NCBI RefSeq assembly: GCF_040054535.1 | Contig: NC_090780.1 | Location: 3,456,001 to 3,520,000, forward strand | Source of the DNA: Antennarius striatus | Lineage: Eukaryota; Chordata; Actinopteri; Lophiiformes; Antennariidae | Length of the DNA: 64,000 nucleotides | Reading direction: 5' to 3' | Shown here: positions 50,746 to 64,000 of the stretch, in pieces | Layout of the letters: each line of letters begins with the position of its first letter | How positions within the stretch are numbered: position 1 is the stretch's first letter | The notes under the pieces: generated by a model | Told to the model about the DNA's origin: nothing | Seen by the model: only the letters and a program-made list of their open reading frames with translations | Databases searched by the model: none | Made by a program: the position numbers and the translations under genes

Positions 50746-52419
50746 ATGATCATACATATTTATTATTTCTATCAACAAGGAGTTTTGACCATATTGTCAT
50801 GAAATGAAGTCAACTTTATTAACTGTATTTGTCACCTGTAGGGGAAATATTGGCAGCTCCTTTAGTGAGACTTGTTCTCTAGCACCTCCAACAGGTCAAA
50901 TTTAATTTATCCAACAGAAAATATGCACTCAACTAACTCGACCTCACAAGTATTTTTACTACCAATAGTATGAGCATCATGCTATGTTAAACTCAAACTG
51001 AACATATTAAACATTACAGCTGCAAAACATCATTATACATTGGCATTAGCACTTAACTCTGAGGATTTGCGTGTTAGAGCTACAGATTTTTATCTAAGCC
51101 AAGGTATAGAATTTTAAAAGGAAGACCAAGCTAGTGTTCTAACACATCGCCTCCTTTAAGCAACCAACAATTAACAAATGTGAACAGGAAAGGCAAACTA
51201 ATAACATTAAATGTCTAACATAACTTGGTATTCGTGATTGATGACACTGGCAGGTCAATATCCAATACCCATTAAACAATGCACATAGTAAACAACAATT
51301 GTTTCATTTCTCCAAAAGATAATTAAAACTGAGGCTCTAACTCCTGTATAATGCTGTCTCTTCACATATGAGGGCAATGAATGTCTTATCACTAGAGTGC
51401 AGCTCTAATACCCACAACATGTACTTCCCTGCTGCCGATATGCTCTCACGGAACATCATTTCTTCCCGGTTCATAAAATATTCCTGCACCAAACCCTTGT
51501 GTTAATCCCTGTGAGGTTTCTGGTTGCCTTATAGTATTATAGGAATTAGATACCCTGGCATGTGAGTCACAAAGGAGCCGTAAAGCCCTGCTGCTGCCAC
51601 GTTACAGGTGACAGAAGACAGGCTGGTATTCAACTCTGAGGACTGGGTATCTCTTTATGCAGTGAAACGTTGTCGGCCATTGCTGTTGTGCTGTGGCAGC
51701 ATGGGTTGTTGCCTCAGGAAAATAGTGCATTAATAAATTTTTTAGATTGCAATAGCAATGTTGTCTTCCCCCACTAAAGCAGTTTAATGGTAGTTCTACA
51801 TTCCTACAAAGAAACCACTGAACTAAAATTATATTTCACTCTCTTGTGTGAAAAGTTTCAGGTAGTTATATCTGGTAACCCATAATTTCCTCCATTACAT
51901 TAAGGCATAGTTAACCACAGAGAGCATGCTGTGTCACTTTTTTAATCAAACATTAATAATGAATGAATCCGGCTTCACAACTCTTGCCATCCTTGTCCTG
52001 ATATAAGCCACCCAGGAACCTCCCTGACTAACAACCAACTTCACTTCCTTATAGAAATCTCCTTTTTATTACTGTACTCCAGTCTCAGGTAGCACAGAAA
52101 ATATTTCATTTCATTACATTTAAAGCTACTCTGTAATTTTATTCTTCAGCTCTGTGTTTGTGTTTCCAGTGGCAACAGGATAAATTGTCAGTCCACTACC
52201 TGCCCAGCACCAAATAGCAGGAAATCACCGTTAGCAACTAGTTGTTGAACACAGTAGAGTCGTTAGCAACTAAAGTGTTGGGCATTTCTGTCATGACTTG
52301 GCAAAGACCTAATAGTCAGGAAAAGAAAGAGAGCATGTTGGACTGTATGTCAGATGACTGATGTGAATATTAATATTGTTCATTTAGTTAGTAGAATTTT
52401 AAATGCTAATGTTAACAGT
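50746..52419. other. intergenic, no gene seen
   Basis: AT-rich DNA between the transposase fragment and the Rex3-like LINE. Nothing recognised. Confidence 0.5.
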
Positions 52420-54470
52420 CCTCTCCAAGGAACCATCACCTTATTGTGGTGGAGAGGTTTGTATGCCCTGAGGATCCTGAGAGCTATGTTATCTGGAGTC
52501 CTGTACTCCTGGTAGGGTCACCCAAGGCAAACAGGGCTCAGGTGAAGGGCCAAAGAATGGTTCAGAAGACCCTATGGAAAACAAAGAAGGGAAAAAAGTG
52601 ACCCTGCCTGGAGAAAGCCCAGGCCACACATCTGGAGCCAGGATTGGACGGAGGGCCTGTCAGTGAGTGCCTGGTGGCCAGGTCTGTCATGGGGCCCAGC
52701 TGGGCTCAGCCCGAAAAGGCAACGTGGATTTTTCCCTCCACTGTGGACCCACCACCCACGCGGCAGATCAATTCGGTCAGGTGCGCTGTCATATGGGGGG
52801 CAGTGATGACAGGGGGTAACAACGGACCAGACCCAGGCGGCAGAAGCTGGCTTTGGGGACATGGAATGTCACCTCACTGGCGGGGAAGGAGCTGGAGCTT
52901 ATGCTGGAGGTGGGTCTGGTGGGGCTTACCTCCACGCATAGCCTCGGTTCTGGATCCAAACTCCTGGACACGGGTTGGACCTTGTTTTACTCTGGAGTTG
53001 CATCAGGCATGAGATGCAGGGCAGTGCGGGGATACTCACAAGCCCCCCCGGCTGAGCGCCGCTGTGTTGGAGTTTACCCCGGTGGATGAGAGGGTCACCT
53101 CCCTATGCCTTAAGGCTGTGGGAGAGAAAAGTCCATAGGCAGCTCATAGTATTTGACCTTCTTGGGATCCCTAAATAGGGTCCTTCTCGGGATCCCTGTA
53201 GGGGACGCCATTGTTCTCCTGGGGGACTTCAATGCACAAGTTGGCAATGAGAGAGACACCTGGAAGGGCGTGATTGGGAGGAATAGCCTCCCTGATCTAA
53301 ACAAGAGCGGTGTTATGTCGTTGGACTTCTGTGCTAGTCATGGATTGTCTATAACTGACACCATATTCAAACACAAGGATGCTCATAAGTGTACCTGGTA
53401 CCAGAGCACCCTGGGTCGGAGGTCCATGATCAATCTTGTGATTGTATCATCTGACCCTCGAACATGTGTTTTGGACATTCGGGTGAAGAGAGGAGCAGAG
53501 CTGTTTCACCTGGTGGGGAGTTGGGTTAGCTTCGTCATCACTTATGTTTGTGATTATCATGGACATGATATTGAGACGTAGTTGTGGTGAGGAGGATTTA
53601 CAGTTTGGTGGGCTAAGGTTACATCGCTACTTTTTGCAGATGATGTGGTCCTGTTTGCGTCATCGACCTGTGACCTGCAGTACTTGCTGGTCCAGTTTGC
53701 AGCCGAGTGTGAAGCAGAGGAGATCAGGATTAGCACCTCCAAATATGAGACCATGGTCCTTAGCACGAAGCCGGTGGACTGCCTTCTCCGTGTGGGGAAT
53801 GAAGTCCTTCCACAACTGAAGGAGTTTAAGTATCCTGGGGTCCTGCTCACTAGTGAGGGAACAATGGAACGTGAAATTGGACGGAGAATTTGGGAAGTCC
53901 CTTTACTGCACTGTTGCCACAAAGATAGAGCTAAGCCGAGAGGCAAAGCTCTCCATCTTCAGTTCAGTCTTCATTTCTACCCTCACCTATGGTCATAAGC
54001 AATGGGTCATGACTGAGAGAACGAGATCACTGATACAAGTGGCAGAAATGAGCTTTCTCAAGCGGATAGCTGGTGTCTCCCTTAATGATAGGGTGAGAAA
54101 CATTGCTATTCACGAGGGGCTCAGACTCGAGTCGCTGCTTCTTCAAAAAGAGTCAGCTGAGGGGGTTTGGGCATCTGGTGCTGATGCCTCCGGGGCGAAC
54201 ACAGAGGTGTTCCTGGCATGTCCAGCAGGGAGGAGACCTCGGGATAGACCCAGGACCAGGTGGAGGGATTATATCTCAACACTGGCCTGATAACGCCTTG
54301 GGATCCCTCAGCTAGTGCTGGTGAATGTGCCTGGAGAAAGGGAAGTTTGGGGCACCCTGTTGAAGCTGCTGCCCCTGCGACCTGACTAAGGATAAGCGGA
54401 AGAAGATGGATGAATGGATGGATGGATGGATGGATGGATGGATGGATGGATGGATGGATGGATGGATGAT
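52420..54470 (+). mobile_element. Rex3-like (RTE clade) LINE with large internal deletion and GATG tail
   Basis: The 5' leader (AACCATCACCTTATTGTGGT) and an endonuclease are recognisable: LALGTWNVTSLAGKELELML at about 52850, AIVLLGDFNAQVGNERDTWK near 53205, and WYQSTLGRRSMINLVIVSSD near 53400. At about 53580 the sequence jumps to late reverse transcriptase, with FADDVVLFASSTCDLQYLL near 53630, IRISTSKYETMVLSTKPVD, and the C-terminal MTERTRSLIQVAEMSFLKRI near 54010, followed by RRPRDRPRTRWRDYISTLA. Frameshifts and stops occur. The copy ends in a GATG/GGAT tandem (54406-54470), the 3' tail reported for Rex3. The middle of the polymerase is missing. Confidence 0.8.
54406..54470 (+). repeat. (GGAT)n tandem, LINE 3' tail
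   Basis: About 16 tetranucleotide units directly at the end of the Rex3-like copy. Confidence 0.95.
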
Positions 54471-54775
54471 AATAGAGTTTGTATGTTCTCCCTGTGCTTG
54501 TGTGAGTTCTCTGTCAGGGTTCTCTGGAATCCTCCCACCTCCAAAAACATGCGGCTTAGGTGAATTGGTCACATCAAATTGTTCATAGGTGAGAGCGTTA
54601 GTGGTTGTTTGTCTTTCGTGTGGACCCACAATGAACTGGCATCTCATCAGGGGTGTACCCCATTTGCCCATGGCCAGCTGAGATAGGCTCCGGCAGAGGT
54701 GGATAAGAAGCTGCATTGTCTTATAGAAAATGGATGGATGGATGGATGGCTGGATGGACGGACGGATGGATGGAA
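54471..54775 (+). mobile_element. SINE-like 3' body with its own GATG tail
   Basis: Contains GTTTGTATGTTCTCCCTGTG, CCAAAAACATGCGGCTTAGG and GAGATAGGCTCCGGCAGAGG, the same family body as the element at 9254-9613 but lacking its tRNA-like head. It ends in GGATGGATGGATGG with GGAC variants (54730-54770). Confidence 0.65.
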
Positions 54776-57700
54776 GATATCCGTCTTTCACTACGGAGCG
54801 AAAAGGAAGATGATCATCCTCATCAAGAAGATGAGTGAATCTAAAAAACAATATGTAGAGCATCCATAAATTACAACGACATGCACAATAACAGCAAGTA
54901 TACTGTACGCTGTTAGAGCTTTTGCAAGGAAGTTGTTCTTAAAAGGAATGGATGATAACTTAAAGCATTCACCTTGGGTCTTCTGAATTTGTTCAGTTTG
55001 GTCTTTTGTAATGATGTATCTTTTATTGATTTTTGTTCTGTTTGGTTTCTTTTACCATCTTCCTCATCGAACTAGTGAGCAGGCTTCACTCATCTCTAAA
55101 TGACTGACAGACACAACAGAGATAACATCCATGCTGTAAAGGATCAGACAAATTCTATAAGGCAGGAAGCTCTCTAGGGCAGCTCATGTAGATTACCCTG
55201 ACAGCCCACAATGAATTTGAGACACTCAGTGGTGGAATTTTCTGACATACAGTACATTTACTAAAGTTCATTATTTTTCTCTTTTTTTTGTGCAGTCAAA
55301 CAATTCCACTCAGAGAATTGTTACATGAGCCGACATTTGTATAGTCACAGGTTACTTTTTGTGGTTTAGAGGCTTCCTTTATCTGGTTTGTCGTATTTAA
55401 GATGTCTGCAGTATGTACTAATGTACTATCGGCTCTTCCTTATCTCACAGGGTTTTATTTCAGACTTGTATATTTGTACATGATCTATGTTTGTTGCCCA
55501 TACTTATGTAATAATTTACCTTTTGGTTGTAATGGAGTATTTTGGCAGTGCTATTTTGGTACGGTCATTCAAGGACCTGGATACACTTCATTAAACAAAC
55601 ACATGCAGAGCTCACCATCTATCTTTATAGGAACCCAAGCAGCATCATTTGCACACCAATGGTGATGCTTTGTTCAAGGCGAGAGTCCTCTCGTCATCGA
55701 GAGATCACTGCATACATAATGAATGAGTGCAAGGGGACACATTCACCAGAACATAGAGCCCTTGCCTTCCTTCTGCTGCTGAACACAGTGTCTATGTTGG
55801 ACTGCTTGTTAAGCACATATGAGTGTCCCCCGTGTTTCACCAAGATTTAATGGTCTTAAATGAATACCTATCGTTTTAATCATCCAGATAAAATGGTGTT
55901 TCATAGCAGCTGTGATAAAATCACTGGGAACATACATTAATAAACCGATAAGCATTAAAAGAGGTGAATTATTTGTAGCAGAGCGAGCAGAAGGAGAGTT
56001 ATAAGAGGGAGGAGGAAAGGTAAAAGGCGGTTTACAGGTCAGAATAGAATGCGCAGGAATGGAGGCATCATGGATCTGTTGTTCTTGTTGTGTGCACAAT
56101 ATCTGGGTTGGCAGTGGAATAGAGGAAGAGAGAGCCTGGGCCTGCGATGATGATAAAATATTAACTCAAACAGGATATTTAAAGCCTCTGACATTCTTTC
56201 CTTCGTCGACATGTTGGAAATTGCCTCCAACAGATGTAGCCGGCAGCAAGGGTGCAGTTTTCATGCTATGTCAAGTTACCACGAGAAATCAAAGGTCTGG
56301 TGGACCAATGTTAGGATTTCCTATGTTAGGGAATTCAATGTTTGGGTAACCGACAACGCTGCATATACATTTTGTCATCACATGAGTATCAGTAAATTTA
56401 AATGCAATGGAGAGTGGAGTGATTTCTTTGTTGATTTCAGTCTTTTGCACCCGTTAGAAACTCCCATTAAACAGCGTCTGTCATGTTCCTGTATGTTCGT
56501 GATCTGTGGTGAGTTAAAGGACATTTAGGTGTTCCTCATTTGGCCAGGCCTGACTTCAAATACAAATGCTGGGGTAAATAAAATTAGGACTACATCTGAA
56601 ATAATTTCATGGTAAAGGAAGAAACAGCTAGCTTAGCTATCTCCAACCATTAAATATATCTTCCTATCAGCTCCTCTGATCTTTAATTATATTGACCAGT
56701 CAGAACAGAAATGTGCAAAACTGTGGATCATCTGTCACCATCTGGTACAGTTCGCCAGCTAGCCCTTTTCCACTCTTTATGCATAGCTACACATTTTCCC
56801 ATTAGCATCATGGGGATTGATCTTGTCTTATATATGCAGCTCATGGAGTGAAAAGAAGAAGAGATGCTCATTTGTCAGGTATAAAACACCATCAGAGGAA
56901 AAAGTGGGTATTAGTAATAGTTTACATCTATTTACAATTAAGAAATAAATTATTAACCTGTAAAAAAAAAACCTTGAACACCGTAAGCCCAGCATCCTCA
57001 GCACTGGTGTCTTTCATTCATAAATGTCACCACACTAAAATGCTCTCTGTGGGGTACTGACAGCTGTAGGGCTCTTAAACATGACCCTAGCTTCATTTAC
57101 ACTTCGTATATCATTGTGTCAGATGACACAGAATGGCCAACACATGTCCATTATGTAGATCACATACCCTTCTACCACCAAGATGACTCCCAGCACTGAT
57201 CACTCCCTCCCCATGTCAGGTAAGAGGGCCATCATGTCCTGCACAAACACCACCTTAAAGCTTAGTGAGACCTATAGCCTGATAATCACTGGTTTCCTGT
57301 GACCTCTGTGACATTTGTTTTTATTTAGCCCACACTGTCATTGTGATAAAGCGGATTTTCTCTACTTTCCATACTAATATGTTTTTTTTTTTTCAAATGA
57401 TTCCATGTGTCCCATGAGCTCAGGCGCATCTGTCCATCATTTTTTCTTTAACAGGTTCACTGCTCCATGTGATAGCGTATACAGTTTACTGACCTTATTC
57501 CTATTTGTCACACACACATGGCTAGATGAGGGTGTACTTGTGCACTGGTGAGTATGTTTGTTTTCAAACCTCATGTGGCCATCACACAGTACGAGTGTAT
57601 TGACCCTCCATATGACTCTGGACGGATGGGATGTGGACATGTGTTCTATTGTATCTGGAAACCCAACACTACTGTTACTTATCTCTCCACCAGAAAAGAC

Positions 57701-58564
57701 TCAGTTACTGATTAGACCAATGAAAATCTACACAGAACGTCTGCAGCAGTACAAAGTAATTAAGCCTTGGGTGGCATTTCCAATGCATGTCACTTTACAT
57801 TGAAACCGCATCATATTTCAAAGTGATGTTCTGTATGTTAAGCAGTCTTTTGTCAGGTATTTTCTTTCATATTAAGATAAAAATAATGCAGGATAACAGA
57901 AATGCAGTATAATGAAATTCTGAACCTGTGTGTTCTTATGGCCCATCAACGTTTTTTCATTCTGATATTCTTTATTTAAACAACTTTAATTAATCTAATG
58001 TTGCTCACAGGATTATTTGACATAACAGAATATATGGCCTATTTCAGTGTTCATTAATAATTATGACCAGTGCAATGGAGTCAGTTATTGTAATTAGATT
58101 TATTTTGTAAATTTACTAGATATTACCTATGAATTGCTGTTATCATATAACGTATTGGTGAATAATAATAAAATAAAACACATAAATAAATATAGAAATT
58201 GCTAAAAATATGGGATGAAAAAAAGTGCTTTTGAAAGAATCCCACTGAACGTATAAAGAGCAATGTCTGCTTTCCAGAAAATTGGAATCAGAATTTCATA
58301 AATATCTGAAAGGGAGAAGATAATTTAAGTTCCAAGTAAGAAATAATATGATTGAAAACCCTAAGTAGAAAGGAAAACAAATAAACCCCCCCCAAAAAAA
58401 CCATCAGCACTCATCAGTTACGTAATGTGTACTCTCAGGAAATCTCCTCAATCACTGATTTCAATCTTTCTTGTATCTCTTGCTGCGATTTCCACAGCAT
58501 CACCCCTAGAGGGCACTCCTGCCTTCTGCTTTGTTTCTGCCTTTACCTTCCTCCCCTTCACACT

Positions 58565-58567
<3 letters not shown>

Positions 58568-58596
<29 letters not shown>
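58568..58596. repeat. C20 run followed by A9
   Basis: Twenty consecutive C residues then a run of A on the plus strand. Could be a sequencing or assembly length error as well as a true homopolymer. Confidence 0.9.
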
Positions 58597-59505
58597 CCCA
58601 AGATAACAAGTAAAGGTGAATAACCATCTCCATTATTCAAATCTCAATTTAGAGTCTGAACACTAAAACGGTGTCACTGCTGCCATATGATGAAGAGCAA
58701 CTCTGTTACTGTAGAACATGTCAGGTGAGGACAGGGAGTTAATGAGTGGAAGAAGCCAAACTCCTTGTCTTTACTGGGTGAGGTCTGGTGCCAGGACAGT
58801 CCTGCTGGATTAGCACTACATCCCATGGCGATTGTCTCCTTATTACAAGCCGGTATGCACAGTTCAAGCATGTACAACTGCTCGTTCTTGCTCCTGTGGG
58901 CACAGCACTGTGACAAACAACACACACCCACACACGCTTCTCCCTAACAACAGGGACGATGTTGTGGAAAGCGCTGGCAACCTGCAGCAGGCCCGTGTTC
59001 CTGCCACCTGCCTCTCGCTGTTTGCCCTGGATTCAGCAGAGAGAGCTGCAGGGTGCAGCGCAGCATCTCCAGATGAAAGCAAGACGAACAACTACGGCTG
59101 TAGATGTAGCTACAGCACCGAGGCCCCCGAGTGTTTCAGCTCGCTGGGCAGGGTGGACTAAAGATAGCAGAAAACCAAAGTCAGCCGCCTTTAGAATAAC
59201 AGCAGGTGTGAGAGTGAGAGGTGATGAAAGGTTATTCAGAAGAACACACCGCCTGAGGGTCACACCTCGTGTTGGAATACCTCAAACTGCAGAAGCAGAA
59301 TTTATAAATTTGGTGAAATAACCATCAAAAATAAATCAATTTATTCTATAGGATATATAGTAATTAAAGAGTGTCATTATGGCTTGTGATTCATGGAAGT
59401 CAGGTTTGTACTACCATCAAAAGTTAACCGTGAAACACTTTGCTTTTCCCCTCCTCTGCCAGCTCCTTTCTACCCTTTTCTTTGTCTCCTCCTCAGCTCA
59501 CGTTT

Positions 59506-59538
59506 TCTCCTCCTCTTCCTCCTCCTCCTCCTCCTCTC
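59506..59538. repeat. (TCC)n tract
   Basis: Trinucleotide pyrimidine repeat of about 11 units with one interruption. Confidence 0.85.
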
Positions 59539-62500
59539 TCCATCACCACAAAATGCTATTAATAGAACACACTGCTCTCTCTTTTAAACTGCAGGGACCA
59601 TATACTGTGCTCTTAAATGGAGAGAAGAAACTGAATATACCAGGAGACATTTGAAAATGTCTTCTACGCTGCTCACGGCTACAAAGACTGGATGTCCTAA
59701 GAATAACAACAAAGAGGCCTCGCGTCGATTTATGGCATTCTTTATCAGTACAGGTGTTGTTAATCTAAAATAAGCTCCTTAAATCATTTGCTAAATAAAT
59801 ATATTGCCACAATAAAGAACATGATGTGATCATCCTCATTTTTAACAAATTAATACAGTAATGACACACAAGATATAATACATGGATCTTACTCAATCAT
59901 CCATTAGAATTTATTTACATTATTCTGTCACATTTCATTTCATAGAAAGAAAATCCATTGTCCACTGCACCAGTGTTGATGAATGTCTTCAGGCCTCTAT
60001 GATACGTGGGGTAAATGGGTGGGGGGTCAACATCTGTAGATATAGTTGCATTAGATACCACACTATCAGATGCTGGGGTCAAATGAAAGACAAAACTTCC
60101 ATCCTCTAACACAAACATGCATACAGATTGCATATTGATCATTGTGTGTCCTTTGTGTGTGTAACTGTTTTTGTTTTTTTTAATAGCAGCCTAAGCCTTC
60201 CCTTAAAGAACTGACACCATGGAGTGATAACAATCCCTAAAGATCAGAAAGCTCTTATTTACATATAACTGAGTGGGTAGCAGCAGAATAAAGCCAACTT
60301 GTCTTCTTCTTAAAGGGTCACATCAAAAGCCAAGCCAGCTCGCGGGATCAACGTTAATGAGTCGGATGAAACACAAGAAAACGACTTAAATTTTCTTAAC
60401 TAGCGGACAATTATCATTCTGTGCATAGATTTCTCAGCGTCGTCACTGGGGCACCGTTCTCCTGGATTAACTTTGCTGGTGGATCCCTCAGCAGGTGAGC
60501 TGTGACATTTTTCGAAGTTGCAGTGCTTCTTATAAAACAATACGAGATCATTCAAATTGAATTTGTTGCCATGAAATAAATTTTTTCTACAGATTAAATC
60601 TGCAGGTGGACAGATGTACTCCAGTACGAGTTGCCACAGTGAATTCAGCTGAGGTACAGCAGTGTTCCTAATTTCACACATGGTAGATAAATGTTGCAGT
60701 GCCTGCAGCATTTATCAGAAATAGCTGTCCGGAAAATGTAATGAAGACAGTATGATGCACTGCATTTACATACATAGACAATTATTTTTGGTAAGACTGT
60801 GGGTTTTTTTTTTCCACATATGCATGTATGCAAAAGGATGTCCCATAAATGCAGCTATACAAGTGGGCCAGTCCAACATTCAGCAGTTTGCTCTCTTTCT
60901 TGGGTATATACATACACCCAAACACAGACAAAACCTCCATAGCTCTACATCAGTACTCAACAGATAACAAGGTTGTATAAAAGTAAATTATGTCTAAAAA
61001 AAGAAAGAAAAGAAAATATCTGTTCTCCACTGTGACAGCTCTATCAAAATGATTATGGAATATTGCTGAAAATGGTTTAATCTGGCCCTACCTCCACATT
61101 TATGCTACTTTAGACCCCAAATACAACAGCTCCAGTTTATTGCTAAAAAAAATAAATTAAAAAAGATATTAAAAAAACTTTAATAGTACATGAAAATAGA
61201 CATGCGTCTGGAGTTGATGTCAGAAGCATGATACCAGACATTTACTTGAGGAATTCTGACAACATATTGGTAGGCATTGCAAAAAAAATAGCCTTTTTTT
61301 GCAGGTTGAGGACTAGTAAGCATGATGAAGCCTTATAAATAACTAAGACAGATTTACAGTGCTTATGAACCTTTTCACCATTTTGATTGTAACATAAAAA
61401 AGAAGGATAGTGCAAGAAACCCAGACATGCAATCACATCAGTCCCTTGGTTAGACAGTATCTGATACACTGCTGCTAATTATCACATCCCATATTGATGT
61501 TTCTACCTTTTACCGTTACCTTGGCAGTGATGAGCAAACTGTGATGAATCTCAGCTGGACACAATCCCAAAACCAGAATCTAAACCACATTTAATCCCAA
61601 CTTTTAAAGATGTAATGAGATCCTCTCAACAACACTTTAAATTTCAAATCCGAGCAATTTAACCCGAATGAAAACGTCTTTTCTTTTAACAACCATTTCA
61701 CAGAAGGTAAAGCTTTGCTGTTTTAAATCAACACGTTTGATGTTTCTGGAAAAGTCACAAGTGAAGTGAATTATTTCAAAAAACACACTTTCAGGCTTTT
61801 TTTTTTGGTTTTGTTTCTCTGGTCGGGGTCCGAAAACAAAATAACAAGAAAACACTGCTAAGGACAATTATCTTCATGATTAAAATAAGTTTGTGTGTGG
61901 AAAGGTTTTTGCTTTCTCTTAAACATAGCTATTTTCTCCAATAAAAGTATATGTGTACTGTACTTTTTATATATAAATATGTATAAGAAAGTAATTTGTC
62001 TACTGTACTATAATCATTATGCTCTTTCAGTCTATGACGCTGCTTCTTTGAGAATAAAATGCATGCTTCTAGGAATGTTTTTCAGGACATGCAACAGTAG
62101 GAAAGTAGTGTGAACCCAGATAGAAGGCAGTTTGAGGGAAGCATTATTCCTTAAAAGTAACTATTTTGATCTTGCGGATGTGATTATGTACCAAAATTGT
62201 AAAAAATAATAATAATAAAATAAAATTATTGCAAGTCTATAACATCTGCAACTGGAATTATTGGTCAAAACTAGAGTGTGACTGATTGCCTGTGATACAT
62301 TTAAAGTTTAACAGCAATGATTCTACATGGAATGTTAGAATTCACTAGGACACCAAATTCTGTATGTTTCAGATTTGGCCTTACAATAACCCCTTAAGAC
62401 AAACACAATTAACACAATTAAGTTCTTTTGTTTAGCAACCTGCAAGCATCCTTAAAAAAGTATGGACTCCCACAGAAGGCAGTGTAGACATAAATATACA

Positions 62501-63611
62501 GTGGTGTGATGTAGCAAGTGGCAGTCAGTCAAGAAACGTGGAAATTCTCATTCAGATAAAAATATCATGCAATAATCTACCACCTATGTTTACTACTAAC
62601 TTACCTACATACCGGGTAACGGTTAAGCCAAAGTTAACCTACCGATCTATGTGAATAAGTACTCTGTGTGTTTGTGTTTGTGTGTGTGTCTGTGTAAGAG
62701 AGAGAGAACTGTGTAAAACAAACCAAACAAGAATAAACATTCAAGCTGTCCTCAACTCTCCGCTGTAAGACCAGTTTTGGGTGAATGCAAGGGGGGAAGC
62801 TCGCATTGCAATACATACAGTACATGTAAGACCAAAGCAGTGAAAAGTCAAGGCCATTGTCAGTCATTCATCAGATACTGATACCCGCTAGGAAAGGAAG
62901 GTGTCAAACCACAAGCTTAGCCGATGGCTGTCATTCATCCTTGAAATAAAGCGATGTACTTAACCACCAACCTCGTCACAAATCACCCACTGGGCATAGC
63001 AGCGCGGGGGTTGGCTTTGCCTTATGCTCACACATCCTCTTATTTCTAAATGGTGAAGCATAAGACTGTTTAGTTTCATTGGCTCCTGGAAGCAGCATAT
63101 GTAACGCACAAGTGGGGCTGTTCGTAAAGCGCATGGCAGAGCGGTGTGCCATGAGAAATGAGGGCCAAGGGAAAGGGAATAAAACAAAGTCTGTGCTTGT
63201 AGTTTTGTTCGTTCGGTTTTTTTTTCTCGAAAGCCATAATTTCAGTTTTTTTTCTGCTTGTTGAGTTTCACCCTGCTATACTTTTTTTTATCACTACTCA
63301 GTTGTGAGAAGGGAAACTCTTATTTTTTCTTTTCTTTTTTTTCCAACAACCACATGATATCAACTCCATGCAGAAATGCAAAGTTTTAAATTTTACCCTG
63401 ATAGTTGTCAGGAGATTTAAGGGCAAGCAGTAAAGTGTAAACACACAATAAGCAGAGTGAGCTAGTGGTCTTTGTAATGCCCCCCTTCCCCCTCTACACT
63501 AAACATCCTGAATTCTATTGCCTTGATTTTTCCAGGACATGTGAGGTGGGAGGTTGTACGGCTTTCCCATCCAGGTGCTCAACTCCACATTTCCTGCAAA
63601 CCAGCAGAGGA

Positions 63612-64000
<389 letters not shown>

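Larger units (their letters stand above)
54776..63611. other. non-coding region downstream of kcna2
   Basis: No gene seen in nearly 9 kb. It includes a TCC-rich tract (59506-59538) and a C20A9 homopolymer pair (58568-58596). The part adjoining 63611 is presumably kcna2 3' UTR. Minus-strand AATAAA candidates occur at 61136-61141 and 59910-59915, without evidence for which is used. Confidence 0.5.

Noticed and set aside
58864-59321. Overlapping open frames on both strands near 59 kb as a small gene
   Set aside because: No recognisable domain, no splice support and no similarity that I can name; the region is locally GC-richer, which lengthens chance frames.

Overview
The window looks like teleost fish genomic DNA. 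Coding exons are short and separated by GT-AG introns. Dinucleotide microsatellites are abundant, and the interspersed repeats belong to types common in ray-finned fishes: RTE-class LINEs including a Rex3-like copy with a GATG tail, pogo/Tigger and Tc1/mariner DNA transposons, and tRNA-derived SINEs. No prokaryotic features, CRISPR arrays or credible stand-alone RNA genes were seen. The species cannot be named from the sequence alone.

Layout. (1) 1-14444, plus strand: the 3' nineteen coding exons of slc12a5 (neuronal K-Cl cotransporter KCC2), 806 visible residues including the stop-proximal end; the first roughly 300 residues lie upstream of the window. A 5.4-kb intron (4886-10280) is packed with a decayed LINE, a Tigger element and a SINE. 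A long, largely repeat-free stretch to about 20250 is probably its 3' UTR. (2) 20661-26680, minus strand, with a non-coding first exon near 31704-31800: ncoa5, reconstructed as ten coding exons and 650 residues. It carries an N-terminal RNA-recognition motif ahead of the RD-rich and anticodon-binding-like regions. (3) 31.7-32.6 kb: a compact divergent promoter region between ncoa5 and capza1, with perfect CRE palindromes, GC boxes and a long compound microsatellite. (4) 32562-36467, plus strand: complete capza1-like actin-capping alpha subunit, ten exons, 285 residues. (5) 41100-42788, minus strand: complete intronless coding region of kcna10. (6) 63612-64000, minus strand: the C-terminal 128 residues of kcna2, cut by the window edge. 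Between kcna10 and kcna2 lie about 20 kb of non-coding DNA with microsatellites, a Tc1-like transposase remnant and an internally deleted Rex3-like LINE.

How the genes relate. Slc12a5, kcna2 and kcna10 encode membrane proteins: slc12a5 sets neuronal chloride, and the Kv1 channels set repolarising potassium current. Ncoa5 and capza1 are broadly used genes for nuclear regulation and the actin cytoskeleton. The slc12a5/ncoa5 tail-to-tail pair is the arrangement of human 20q13, while capza1, kcna10 and kcna2 belong to human 1p13, so the window joins two blocks that are separate in human.

I did not find a plainly new biological system. The observations most worth following are the RRM in ncoa5 with a degenerate LXXLL motif, a 41-unit GT tract forming the entire pre-acceptor region of an slc12a5 exon, a stop-free 81-nt intron and a GC-AG intron in capza1, the CRE cluster at the divergent promoter, and a perfect 20-bp palindrome inside a deleted Tigger copy.
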